Assembly (NCBI GenBank): GCA_002438405.1
Contig: DJOE01000019.1
Coordinates: 372-64,371, forward strand
DNA from: Cyanobacteria bacterium UBA6446
GTDB taxonomy: Bacteria; Cyanobacteriota; Vampirovibrionia; Gastranaerophilales; Gastranaerophilaceae
Length of the DNA stretch: 64,000 nt
Direction: 5' to 3'
Position numbers and translations under genes: made by a program. The notes beneath the pieces were generated by a model. That model did not search any database, was not told the origin of the DNA, and saw only the letters and a program-made list of their open reading frames with translations. This document shows positions 51,591-60,628 of the stretch, in pieces (position 1 is the first letter of the stretch; each line of letters opens with the position of its first letter).

Positions 51591-53453
51591 ATGGTTTGCA
51601 CAGTTGATAAAAACAGGGTTAAAACTATTAGAAAAGCGTTGAAAGTTTTAGGTAAAAAGAATTTTGTATTCATTATGCATAATGGAAGTTTTCCAGCTGC
51701 AGCAGGTGAAAATACAGGTTTTGGAACAATCAATTCAGATGGAGGAAAAGAATTTATTAATTATGCTTCCGGTTTATTTGATGCTATTCAAATGGGACCG
51801 GCAGGTAAAACTAAAAAATCCGATTCTTCACCTTACACAGGTACAATTTTTTCAAACAATCCATTGTTTATCGATTTGAAACAATTAACAACATCAAAAT
51901 GGCATAAAATCTTATCTGAAACAACTTTTAATGAAATTGTTGAAAACAATCCAAACAAAGGGAAAAACAGAACAAGTTATTCTTATATCACATTAAAACA
52001 AGCTCAAGCTTTAATGGAAGCTTACGAAAACTTTATCAAATTAAATGACAAACAACTTAATAAAGAATTTAACAAATACAAATTAGAAAATGATTCTTGG
52101 TTAGACAAAGATAGTTTATACGAAGCTTTTTCAATTGAAAATGGTTCTGATTACTGGCCAAATTGGAAAAACAAACAAGACAAAAGCATTTTTAATCCAA
52201 AATCTAACGAAGAAAAAATTGAATTTGCAAAACGTATTGATGAAATTTCTAAAAAATATGTAAAAGAAATTGACGAATACAAATTTGAACAATTTGTTCT
52301 TTATAAACAAAATTTAGAAACAAGAAAACTTGCAGAATCTAAAAACATCAAAATGATTGCTGATAGACAAGTTGCTTTTTCTGACAGAGATTGCTGGGCT
52401 TATCAATCATTATTCTTAGATGGTTGGTGCTTGGGTTGTCCTCCTGATTATTTTTCAAAAGATGGTCAAGCATGGGGATTTCCAGTGGTCAATCCGGAAA
52501 AATTATTCAATTCTGACGGTTCGCTAGGAGATGCTGGAATCTTGATGAAAAACTTATACAAAAAAATGTTCCACGAAAACCCTGGAGGTGTAAGAATTGA
52601 CCACATCGTTGGTTTGATTGACCCTTGGGTTTATAAAAAAGGTAAAAAACCAATGCCAGAGCAAGGTGCAGGCAGATTGTATTCATCTCCAGAACATGAA
52701 GAATTGAAAAAATATGCAATTGCAAAACTTGAAGATTTAGATACTACACTAACTTCTGATAAAGAAAAAAGAGTTAAAACTCTAACAGAAGAACAAATTA
52801 AACTTTATGGAAGATTTATTGAAAAAATCGTTATTGCAGCTGCAAAAGAAGAAGGCTTAACAAAAGATGCAATTGTTTGCGAAGACTTAGGAACTCTTAC
52901 AAATCCTGTTGCAGCAGTTATGAAAGATTATGACTTACTTGGAATGAAATTGACTCAATTCACAGTTCCAACCGAAGAAGATGATCCATACAGATGTAAA
53001 AATATTACCCCTCGTTCTTGGGCAATGATCGGAACACATGACAACCAACCTGTCACGGTTTGGGCAAATTCTCTAATCCATACTCACGAGGGTTACCTAC
53101 ACGTTAAAAACCTTGTAGAAGACCTATTCGCAGAAGAACCGGATAAAGATTCTATCATTGTAAGAATGACAAATGATGCAGAATTCTTAAAAGAAACAAA
53201 ACTTGTTGAATTGTTTGCTTGCAAAGCAGAAAATATTCAAATTTTCTTCACTGATTTCTTTAATATGACAGAAACTTACAATGTTCCTGGGACATCTGGA
53301 GATAAAAACTGGAGTTTAAGACTTCCTGATAATTATAAAGAAATACAAACAATCAATTTGCCTCTATTGTTGAAAAAAGCTATAATTGCAAGAGGTAAAG
53401 AATTTGCGAATAAAAATCAAAAATTAATTGAGGAATTAAATGAAATACAATAA
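51591..53453 (+). CDS. malQ: 4-alpha-glucanotransferase (amylomaltase, GH77)
   Basis: Disproportionates maltodextrins; with glgC it fits a glycogen/maltodextrin cycle. 620 residues, longer than the usual 500-550 because of inserts near residues 100-220. The catalytic set is present: nucleophile Asp in GGVRIDHIVGL, acid/base Glu in IVCEDLGTL and the third Asp in GTHDNQPV, with the 250s-type loop GWCLGCPPDYFSKDGQAWGFPVVN. GAGGGG precedes the ATG. It overlaps the following TPR/propeller gene by 14 bases. Confidence 0.95.
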   Translation: MVCTVDKNRVKTIRKALKVLGKKNFVFIMHNGSFPAAAGENTGFGTINSDGGKEFINYASGLFDAIQMGPAGKTKKSDSSPYTGTIFSNNPLFIDLKQLTTSKWHKILSETTFNEIVENNPNKGKNRTSYSYITLKQAQALMEAYENFIKLNDKQLNKEFNKYKLENDSWLDKDSLYEAFSIENGSDYWPNWKNKQDKSIFNPKSNEEKIEFAKRIDEISKKYVKEIDEYKFEQFVLYKQNLETRKLAESKNIKMIADRQVAFSDRDCWAYQSLFLDGWCLGCPPDYFSKDGQAWGFPVVNPEKLFNSDGSLGDAGILMKNLYKKMFHENPGGVRIDHIVGLIDPWVYKKGKKPMPEQGAGRLYSSPEHEELKKYAIAKLEDLDTTLTSDKEKRVKTLTEEQIKLYGRFIEKIVIAAAKEEGLTKDAIVCEDLGTLTNPVAAVMKDYDLLGMKLTQFTVPTEEDDPYRCKNITPRSWAMIGTHDNQPVTVWANSLIHTHEGYLHVKNLVEDLFAEEPDKDSIIVRMTNDAEFLKETKLVELFACKAENIQIFFTDFFNMTETYNVPGTSGDKNWSLRLPDNYKEIQTINLPLLLKKAIIARGKEFANKNQKLIEELNEIQ

Positions 53454-54306
53454 AATTATTAAAACAATATTTACTTTAGCAATTTTAGTTATCGGAACAT
53501 GTCAAATATCTTTTGCTGATATTGCAACAGATGCAAAACTTCAATACAATAAAGGTATTGATTACTATCAAATTGGTCAATATGAAGAAGCGGCATCATG
53601 CTTTAAAAAAGCAACTGAACTTGACCCGAACTATATTGATGCATATTACAATTTAGGTTCTATTTTAGAATATTTGAAACAAGACGAAGCGGCTCTTGCA
53701 GTGTTTAAACAAATTATTCTAAGAAAACCAGATGATTATGAATCAGTATATAAAGCTGCAGAATTGAGTAAAAAGTTGGGGGAGTACGATAAAGCCAAGA
53801 TGTATTTGACTCTTATCCCACAAGATTCTTTAATAGGTTCAAGAGCAAAAGAATTGGCTAGTTCCATGAATACAGACATTCCAACGGCAAAAGCGGAACA
53901 AACTCAACCTAAAACATATATTGATGCGGCACCACAAAACGATTCAAACGGAATATACAATGATATTTCAAGCCCAACAGGTGTTGCTACTGATAATAAC
54001 GGGAATTTATATGTTGCGGGTTTTTCAGATAACACAATTTACAAAATCGGACCTGACAATAAAAAAATTGTCTATATAAAAAGTGAAAAAATTGATGGTC
54101 CAATCGGACTTTCAATTGATTCTCAAGGAAACATATATATAGCAAACTACAACAAAGATAATGTTTTAAAAGTTGATAAAAATGGTGCTATTGCAGAGCT
54201 TATTTCAAATATTCAAAAGCCATATTGTATGTCGATTACAGGTGATTTGTTGTTTGTATCTTCTCAAGGCAGCAATTCTGTTATCCGATATAAATTGAAT
54301 AAATAA
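53440..54306 (+). CDS. Secreted TPR and NHL-type beta-propeller protein
   Basis: 288 residues. Signal peptide (about 1-26, ending ISFA), three TPR units (about 30-130), a linker, then at least three NHL-like blades (SPTGVATDNNGNLYVAGFSDNTIYKI, GPIGLSIDSQGNIYIANYNKD, KPYCMSITGDLLFVSSQGSN). A full propeller needs five to six blades, so this one is short. Probably extracytoplasmic and protein-binding. It overlaps malQ by 14 bases with TGAGGA upstream, so it is translated from the same mRNA. Function not recognised. Confidence 0.72.
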   Translation: MKYNKIIKTIFTLAILVIGTCQISFADIATDAKLQYNKGIDYYQIGQYEEAASCFKKATELDPNYIDAYYNLGSILEYLKQDEAALAVFKQIILRKPDDYESVYKAAELSKKLGEYDKAKMYLTLIPQDSLIGSRAKELASSMNTDIPTAKAEQTQPKTYIDAAPQNDSNGIYNDISSPTGVATDNNGNLYVAGFSDNTIYKIGPDNKKIVYIKSEKIDGPIGLSIDSQGNIYIANYNKDNVLKVDKNGAIAELISNIQKPYCMSITGDLLFVSSQGSNSVIRYKLNK

Positions 54307-54381
54307 TATCAATTATTATATGAGAGATAAAAAGATTATCTATATGACTTAATAATAAGAAGATATAAAAAATGCAAACTT

Positions 54382-54404
54382 CTCCTTAACATTTAGTTAA
54401 GGAG
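54382..54404 (+). promoter_or_regulatory. Hairpin masking the Shine-Dalgarno of the ECF sigma gene
   Basis: CTCCTTAAC (54382-54390), loop ATTTA, GTTAAGGAG (54396-54404): a 9-bp perfect stem. The 3' arm contains the AAGGAG ribosome-binding site (54399-54404), six bases before the ATG at 54411, so in RNA the site would be paired. Suggests control of translation initiation. Confidence 0.65.
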
Positions 54405-54410
54405 TTTGTT

Positions 54411-55007
54411 ATGAACGAAAATAAGTTACTTTACAAAAAAATGCCACAAGAGGAACTTGTTGTTCTAGCTCAACAGGAAGATTTCAAGGCACTTGAAGAA
54501 CTTATTCGAAGAATTCAACGAGATGTATTTGCAACCCTATCCTATATGGTTAATAACAACAATAATATTTCAGACTTAACCCAAGAAGTTTTGCTAAAAG
54601 TTGCAAAAAATATTCAAACACTAAAAAATCCTAAATGTTTTAAAGGGTGGCTGAACCACATAATAACAAACACTTGTTATGATGAACTAAGGAAGCAAAA
54701 AAAAACACCGGAAACAATTTCAATTGACTACACTTGTGAAGCGCTAAATATAAATTTAAAAATTGATATTCCGGACAATAAAAGTAAACCTATTGAAAAA
54801 TGTATAACTTCAGAATGCGAAAAGCTTATCAAATCTGCAATTAGAGAACTTCCGGAGAGTTTTAGGATTGCTATTGTACTAAGAGAATTTCAAGGACTGA
54901 GCTATGAAGAAATTGCACGAACGACTAATTCCAGTATCGGAACTGTCAAATCAAGAATTTCTCGAGCAAGGATTAAATTACAAGAAGTGCTTAAAAATTA
55001 TATCTAA
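54411..55007 (+). CDS. ECF-type RNA polymerase sigma factor
   Basis: 198 residues. Region 2 (about 25-95: DVFATLSYMVNNNNNISDLTQEVLLKVAKNIQTL, then FKGWLNHIITNTCYDELRKQ) and region 4 (about 135-195: LPESFRIAIVLREFQGLSYEEIARTTNSSIGTVKSRISRAR) define an ECF sigma factor. It is followed after 10 bases by a membrane-bound zinc anti-sigma gene, the classical pair, so it likely drives its own operon and an envelope-stress regulon. The mRNA start has a hairpin over the Shine-Dalgarno. Confidence 0.92.
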   Translation: MNENKLLYKKMPQEELVVLAQQEDFKALEELIRRIQRDVFATLSYMVNNNNNISDLTQEVLLKVAKNIQTLKNPKCFKGWLNHIITNTCYDELRKQKKTPETISIDYTCEALNINLKIDIPDNKSKPIEKCITSECEKLIKSAIRELPESFRIAIVLREFQGLSYEEIARTTNSSIGTVKSRISRARIKLQEVLKNYI

Positions 55008-55017
55008 GGAGTAATAT

Positions 55018-55542
55018 ATGAATAAAGATCTAACATGTAACCAAGTTTCAGCATTAATTAACTTCTATATAGAGGGAAAATTAAACCCAAGACTAAAAAA
55101 ATATGTGGATTTACATATTGAAAAATGTCCGAATTGCAAAAAGAAAATTCAAGATTTAACAAGAATTTTAAACAATTTCAAAGAATTCAAAAAGAACATC
55201 ACAGAAGAAAAAGATGAAGAATTAAACAAAGATTTTGTACGAAATCTTTCTGCTTATGTTGATAATGAACTAAATCCAAATGAAAATATTAAAATAAAAA
55301 AAATGGCAATATCAAATCCGTCAGCAAGAAAAGAACTTGAAACAATGTACAAATTCAAAAAACTAATGTATTCTTCATACGAAAAAACAAAAAATGATGC
55401 GAAATATGATTATGCAAAAGACATAATGACTAAAATCCAAGAAATTCCGGACTACACAACAACATACTTTTACAAACTGGCATGTGTTTTTGTTCTAATA
55501 ATCATGTCAATTATTGGAGGATTTATTTACTTATACCTTTAA
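55018..55542 (+). CDS. Zinc-finger membrane anti-sigma factor
   Basis: 174 residues. N-terminal zinc-finger (HC2/ZAS) motif, HIEKCPNC (H-x3-C-x2-C) after LTCNQVSALINFYIEGKLNP, then a second Cys-less copy (NLSAYVDNELNPNEN), a linker, and one C-terminal membrane helix (LACVFVLIIMSIIGGFIYLYL). Predicted to hold the upstream ECF sigma factor at the membrane and release it on envelope stress. The extracytoplasmic part is only a few residues, so the signal is more likely transmitted through the membrane or cytoplasm. AAGGAG precedes the ATG. Confidence 0.85.
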   Translation: MNKDLTCNQVSALINFYIEGKLNPRLKKYVDLHIEKCPNCKKKIQDLTRILNNFKEFKKNITEEKDEELNKDFVRNLSAYVDNELNPNENIKIKKMAISNPSARKELETMYKFKKLMYSSYEKTKNDAKYDYAKDIMTKIQEIPDYTTTYFYKLACVFVLIIMSIIGGFIYLYL

Positions 55543-56181
55543 AGAACCAGATGAATATTTGTTGTATGCCATGGTTTGAAAATCATTCATTCTTGCCATA
55601 TTTTTTTCAAAAGCAGGTTTTTGACTTGGAACAGGTTGAGGAATTTTATCATTCATTCTTTGAATTCCTCTTTTTTGCCCATGAGCAGCGATTTCGTTAC
55701 GCAAAAGAGGTGTAACAATATTACAAGATAAAATTGAACCGACAGTCGTTGCAACCAAATCTACACCATCTCTAAATGAATTCAATTGACTTTGTGTATC
55801 TTTAGACAATTGAATATCTTTGAATACATTGAAATCAGCTTTTCCAACTTTATCAGCTAGTTTGTTGTCATTCAAGAAATCCCTTAAAACTTTTGGCGCC
55901 CATTTACCAGTTTTAACAAGCTTTGCAGCAACAGACTTGAATGATTGAGTAATCAAATAGAATGATGCAATATTAACTGCAGCATCAGACATTTCTTGAG
56001 GAACAAGAAACATCTTTTGTTCTTTTGGAATTTTGTCATTAATTACGATAGCCGCAACTTGAGCTGCAGAAGATAAAACCCAACCGATTACACCTGTGTG
56101 AATCAACATTTTCCCTGGGTTTTCACCATAATGTCTTGCGACGTAATCATTTACACATTTGAATAAAGAAGTATTACTCAT
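55531..56181 (-). CDS. Unknown lineage-type protein, 216 residues
   Basis: No recognised family. An N-terminal part with hydrophobic stretches (IHTGVIGWVLSSAAQVAAIVI, about residues 27-47) and a middle segment (AAVNIASFYLITQSFKSVAAKLV) suggest membrane association; the C-terminus is polar and disordered. It overlaps the stop of the upstream 197-residue gene by 8 bases and has GGGGG upstream, so the two are translated as a pair. Similar families occur in Gastranaerophilales as far as I recall; function unknown. Confidence 0.45.
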   Translation of the reverse strand: MSNTSLFKCVNDYVARHYGENPGKMLIHTGVIGWVLSSAAQVAAIVINDKIPKEQKMFLVPQEMSDAAVNIASFYLITQSFKSVAAKLVKTGKWAPKVLRDFLNDNKLADKVGKADFNVFKDIQLSKDTQSQLNSFRDGVDLVATTVGSILSCNIVTPLLRNEIAAHGQKRGIQRMNDKIPQPVPSQKPAFEKNMARMNDFQTMAYNKYSSGSLKV

Positions 56182-56767
56182 GAGCTACCCCCTTATTTTG
56201 CATCTGCAAAGCTTGTTCTTTCTTTGAATTTATCTTATCTACAAATTTATTTGTTAAAAATTTTGTTAAAGGAGCATCAAGCAAGAAGTTTGTTACAACC
56301 ATGACACCTAAAGAAAGAATTGTACCTAGTGATTTTTTATATTGGTTCAAATCTTTCAAAATACCGGCACTAGGAGTGAATAAAGTTCTCAAATTTTTGA
56401 ACTTCATATCAGGGGTAATTTCTGTCGGCAATTTTGTAAATGCATCAATCGCATGGATACAACCAGAACGGATTAAAACACCGGTACTTGTTCCTGCAAT
56501 AATTTTTGCAACAGTTCTAGCTGCAGAAACTTTTCGTGTATCTTCATCAACTTTCTTGTTGTTTAAGTCAATAAAAGGTTGCGACATCAAGGCCGTAACA
56601 CCCAAAATCAATCTGTTTTCAGGTGAAGAAACTTTTTCTCCTACCCATTTTAAACTATTCAAAGTTTTCTCATTTGAAATAGTCATTTTCGGAACAATAT
56701 TTACAATGCCCTGATTAATTTTTCGGGGAATTTGAGATATTGAATTTGAAATTGAGCCTATTGACAT
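56174..56767 (-). CDS. Unknown lineage-type protein, 197 residues
   Basis: 197 residues from the ATG at 56767 (MSIGSISNSISQIPRKINQG), with AGGA eight bases upstream; a longer frame would start at 56839 without support. Hydrophobic stretches near LILGVTALMSQPFIDL and a C-terminal LGTILSLGVMVVTNFLLDAPLTKFL suggest two membrane segments. Like its partner, no known domain is seen. The pair lies just downstream of glgC on the same strand; whether one transcript spans all three is not clear. Confidence 0.45.
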   Translation of the reverse strand: MSIGSISNSISQIPRKINQGIVNIVPKMTISNEKTLNSLKWVGEKVSSPENRLILGVTALMSQPFIDLNNKKVDEDTRKVSAARTVAKIIAGTSTGVLIRSGCIHAIDAFTKLPTEITPDMKFKNLRTLFTPSAGILKDLNQYKKSLGTILSLGVMVVTNFLLDAPLTKFLTNKFVDKINSKKEQALQMQNKGVAHE

Positions 56768-56916
56768 ACACACATTCCTACCCAAATATATAAGTAATAT
56801 AATGGACATTAATTGCCTTATTTTGAGGTAAACATTCATAAAAATTTACAATAAATGAGGCACAAATTATATTGTACCTCAAAAATTGAAAAATCAATAA
56901 ATTGTTACAAAATGTG

Positions 56917-58152
56917 TTATAAAATCGCACCTTTCGGAACTACGGTAACACCCTCTTTTGAAACATGGAATCCACGTTTCAAATCTTCTTCTCGATCAAA
57001 ACCGATTTTTGAATGAGGAGGAATTACAACATTTTTATCAATAATAGCTTTTCTGATTTGAGAATATCTACCAACTTCAACATTCTCCATAAGGATACTG
57101 TCAGTAACGTTGGAATAACTGTTAATTCTAACTTTTGGGGATAAAACACAATGAGATAATCCACCACCAGAAATAATACAGCCCTCTGAAACCATAGAGT
57201 TTGTCGCCATACCAACTCTATCACCCTCTTCCCATACAAATTTTGCAGGCGGGTAATTGTAATTGAAAGTTCTTAACGGCCATTCTTTTGAATACAAATT
57301 CAACTCCGGAGAATAAGCAAGCAAATCCATATTAGCCTGCCAATAAGCATCAATACTTCCTACATCTCTCCAGTAGCCTCGTTCAGCTGCTGTCATTCCT
57401 GGGAATGAGTTATCAGCAAAATTATATACATAAATATTCTTACCCTCATTCATCAACATTGGAATAACATCTTTTCCAAAGTCATGATGAGATTCTGGCA
57501 TTTCAGCATCACGATTCAATGCATCAAGTAAAACTTCTTTATCGAAAATATAATTTCCCATAGATGCCAAACACAATTCTGGGTGTCCAGGAATTGATTT
57601 TGGTGTATGCTGAGGCTTTTCAACGAAGTTAACAAGTTTCCAGTTTTCATCAACTTCCATAATACCAAATTCAGAAGCTTCTTCAATAGGAATAGGAATA
57701 CCGGAAATTGATAAATCTGCATTTTTATCTTTGTGGAAATCTAACATTTGAGAAACTTTCATTTTATAAATATGATCACCACCAAAGATGCAAACATATC
57801 TAGGATCTTCATCTGTTATATGAAAGATATTTTGATAAATTGCATCTGCTGTTCCACGGTACCAGTCATTACCAACCCTCATTTGAGCCGGACACAAATC
57901 AACATACTGATCCAAAAACGGAGATAATGCCCAACCTCTTGTGATGTGTTTGTTCAATGAATCTGATTTATATTGAGTTAAAACCTTGATTTTGTAAAAG
58001 CCGGAGTTAATAAAATTATTCAACACGAAATCGATAATTCTATATCTTCCGCCAAAAGGTACGGCAGGTTTTGCTCTATCCTTAGTTAATGGGTATAACC
58101 TTTTACCCTCTCCTCCTGCCAAAATCATAACCAACGCATTGTCAATAGTCAT
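56917..58152 (-). CDS. glgC: Glucose-1-phosphate adenylyltransferase
   Basis: Makes ADP-glucose for glycogen synthesis. 411 residues: the pyrophosphorylase motif LAGGEGKRLYPLTKDRAKPAVPFGG, the substrate sequence FGGDHIYKM, FVEKPQHTP and a C-terminal left-handed beta-helix (about 300-400, with hexapeptide-like ISGGGLSHCVL, RINSYSNVTDS). AGGGT with six bases to the ATG supports the start. Allosteric residues cannot be assigned safely. Downstream lie the two lineage-type genes; upstream is a putative metallopeptidase gene. Confidence 0.97.
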   Translation of the reverse strand: MTIDNALVMILAGGEGKRLYPLTKDRAKPAVPFGGRYRIIDFVLNNFINSGFYKIKVLTQYKSDSLNKHITRGWALSPFLDQYVDLCPAQMRVGNDWYRGTADAIYQNIFHITDEDPRYVCIFGGDHIYKMKVSQMLDFHKDKNADLSISGIPIPIEEASEFGIMEVDENWKLVNFVEKPQHTPKSIPGHPELCLASMGNYIFDKEVLLDALNRDAEMPESHHDFGKDVIPMLMNEGKNIYVYNFADNSFPGMTAAERGYWRDVGSIDAYWQANMDLLAYSPELNLYSKEWPLRTFNYNYPPAKFVWEEGDRVGMATNSMVSEGCIISGGGLSHCVLSPKVRINSYSNVTDSILMENVEVGRYSQIRKAIIDKNVVIPPHSKIGFDREEDLKRGFHVSKEGVTVVPKGAIL

Positions 58153-58266
58153 ATTAAACCCTCTCTCAACTATATATAAATTATATAATAAACTTTTTAA
58201 AAGGTCATTAATACTAAATAACTATATTTTATTATATCCATATCACTTTATTTGAATACAAAAGAG

Positions 58267-59151
58267 CTATAAATTTGGAATCTCTGGTCCTTTAAAATAT
58301 TTATACAATTTTAAAACATCATCAGGCAATTTATTTCCTGCACACATATAGCTAAAGCATTCTGCGACAAATTCTCTTGGGTTTGTTTTAGCATAATTTG
58401 AAATTTTTGAGGCAACGTCTTGTTGTTCTTTATTATTTTTAAACAACTTTGTTTTCCTACTAGATAAACGCCCTAAAAGATTATCAAATTCCGAAATATT
58501 CATTGAATGTAAATAATGCCCCAGTTCATGGTTTAAGATATCATGAGTACTTTTTCCGGCACCTTTTATAAATCCAATTTTGGAACCGATATTATTTGGG
58601 TTAAAGATTATTGAGTTAACGGCTTTAGTAAAAGAATCAGTCCAAGCAATTACTCCTTTACCCCAATTTTTTGTTTTCTTTTCTATTTCAGCACTTGTAG
58701 CCCAACGGAAAATGGAAGGGATTTGTGCTTTCCCTTTAAATAAATTATTTAAATTGGTTAATGCCTCATTTACCCAATTTGCCATTCCTAAGTCATCTTT
58801 AAAATCAAATATCTTAATTCCGAAATTTTTCTTTGCAAATTCTACCGCTTCTTCCATTGATTTCGCAGGAGTAAAGTCGATATGTTCAGCAAATTTAGCA
58901 GGGAAAAATAATTTACGCTTCAAAAATAATGGAGTGGATAAAAGGGCTAATCCACTGGCGCAAGCAAGTCCTGTGAATAATTTTCTTTTGATTGCATTAT
59001 TATTTGTTGATTGTTTTGGTTCTTGTGTAACAAAGATATCTTTATTATCAGTATTTACTTTGTTAAGCGCAAAAGTAGTGTTAGAATTTTGATTAACAAA
59101 TTCACTCATCTTTGGTCTAAATGGAATTGATGATATTGTACTATTATTCAC
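58267..59151 (-). CDS. Putative zincin-like metallopeptidase
   Basis: 294 residues. A polar N-terminal segment of about 55 residues precedes a hydrophobic helix (LFTGLACASGLALLSTPLFL, about 58-77). The C-terminal domain carries HELGHYLH (HExGH zinc motif, about residue 208) and NPREFVAECFSYM, which supplies a likely third ligand Glu, as in lethal-factor-like and other zincins. The substrate and topology are unknown. It begins at a GTG with AGG about 11 bases upstream; an internal ATG at 59109 has no ribosome-binding site. It sits upstream of glgC. Confidence 0.6.
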   Translation of the reverse strand: MNNSTISSIPFRPKMSEFVNQNSNTTFALNKVNTDNKDIFVTQEPKQSTNNNAIKRKLFTGLACASGLALLSTPLFLKRKLFFPAKFAEHIDFTPAKSMEEAVEFAKKNFGIKIFDFKDDLGMANWVNEALTNLNNLFKGKAQIPSIFRWATSAEIEKKTKNWGKGVIAWTDSFTKAVNSIIFNPNNIGSKIGFIKGAGKSTHDILNHELGHYLHSMNISEFDNLLGRLSSRKTKLFKNNKEQQDVASKISNYAKTNPREFVAECFSYMCAGNKLPDDVLKLYKYFKGPEIPNL

Positions 59152-59293
59152 TACAAAAATTACCTAATACTTACACATATATAATAAACAATTTAATATA
59201 GAAAAAATTGCGTATTTTAAACAACAAATATTAAATTCTTGCAAAACTTTACTAAATTCTATAATATTAATAAAAGTTTCTGAATGAGGAGAG

Positions 59294-60628
59294 ATGAAGT
59301 ATTTAAAGTTATTAGCTATTTTATTTTCAATAGTTGTGCTGTGTTTTACCATACCGACATGGTTAAGTATTGATAGCCACATATTTATTAACTTTCCTCT
59401 GGTACTAATTATTTTAAGCTTGTCTTATATATTTATTTTTAAACTTCCAGCTATAATAAAGGCTTTTAGAGAAAAAAACATCTCAGACATTTTTTTTGTA
59501 ATTATTATTTTTATATCTTTATTTATTCCGCTAAGTAATATGAGTCAAGAATATACCTCGGATTATGAGGAAAGAGCTCTTGCTAAATTTCCTAAAAAAA
59601 TCACGTTGAATTTGGGTAAAGATTTAGATAAATGGTTCAATGACAGATTTTTAGGAAGAGATTTGCTGATTAGATTTCATAACAATTTAGTCGTTCTTCT
59701 CTCTGGCGATTTGGTAAAATTTCCAACAGTACATTTTTACAAATCTAATGGGTGGATATTTGGAAACAACACATATAATGGTAAAAAGTATTACACAAAA
59801 AATGATTTACAGAATATTTCACAAAATATCAAAAAGTTAAAAGATTTTTGCACTCAGAATAATATTAAACTTTATGTAATGGTTGTGCCATCAAAGGAAA
59901 TTATTTACCAAGATACAGACAGAATTAAGAATTTTACTGATTCTCAAAATAAGGTTTTGCCTGCAATAAAAGAAGTTAAACTTAAAGATAATTTTGATAT
60001 TCTATATCCACAAAAACAACTTTTACAACTAAAAGAACGAAATAAATATGTATATTTCAAAACAGACACTCATCCGACAGATGATACCGCTTATGTTTTG
60101 TATAAGTTATTTATAAATAGCGCAAAACAAGATCTGCCGAATTTAAGAATGACAAACTTGACCGAATATAATAAATCTAAAGGGAAATTAGTCAGAGCAA
60201 GTTTTGAGAGAACAAATTTTGATGAGGGAACATATTATAGATTTATCCACATTGATGATAAAAATATCTTTAATACAAAATACACGTATTATGATTATAA
60301 AAAGCTAAAAGACATTATTATCAATAATGATGGATTGCATCAAACTCTAACAAATAATAATGGGAAATATAAATTATTTATCTTAGGCGACTCTTTTCAA
60401 GAAAACCTAACATATTTCTTAATTTCAAGTTTCTATCAAATAGATAAATGGAGAGGAAATCCTGAAGTACTTGAGCCTAAACGATTGTCAAATCTCGACA
60501 TGAATGTATTTTCTCTAATTATCAAAAGATTTGAACCCGATGCGATGTTAATTATTTTGCACCAAGACAACATGGATTGGTTAATAGATATGTACCCTAA
60601 AAATGGAGGACGGAAGAATGCTATTTAG
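59294..60628 (+). CDS. AlgJ/AlgX-like SGNH-hydrolase family protein
   Basis: 444 residues. Two N-terminal membrane helices and a further hydrophobic stretch (about 1-80) precede an extracytoplasmic SGNH-like domain, with KTDTHPTDDTAYVLY (the Asp-x-His motif) near residue 255 and LGDSFQENL (GDS nucleophile Ser) near 372. Such proteins transfer acetyl groups to polysaccharide on the outside, using acetyl passed by the MBOAT partner, which overlaps the end of this gene. The start at 59294 has GAGGAG only two bases upstream, a short spacing. Confidence 0.82.
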   Translation: MKYLKLLAILFSIVVLCFTIPTWLSIDSHIFINFPLVLIILSLSYIFIFKLPAIIKAFREKNISDIFFVIIIFISLFIPLSNMSQEYTSDYEERALAKFPKKITLNLGKDLDKWFNDRFLGRDLLIRFHNNLVVLLSGDLVKFPTVHFYKSNGWIFGNNTYNGKKYYTKNDLQNISQNIKKLKDFCTQNNIKLYVMVVPSKEIIYQDTDRIKNFTDSQNKVLPAIKEVKLKDNFDILYPQKQLLQLKERNKYVYFKTDTHPTDDTAYVLYKLFINSAKQDLPNLRMTNLTEYNKSKGKLVRASFERTNFDEGTYYRFIHIDDKNIFNTKYTYYDYKKLKDIIINNDGLHQTLTNNNGKYKLFILGDSFQENLTYFLISSFYQIDKWRGNPEVLEPKRLSNLDMNVFSLIIKRFEPDAMLIILHQDNMDWLIDMYPKNGGRKNAI

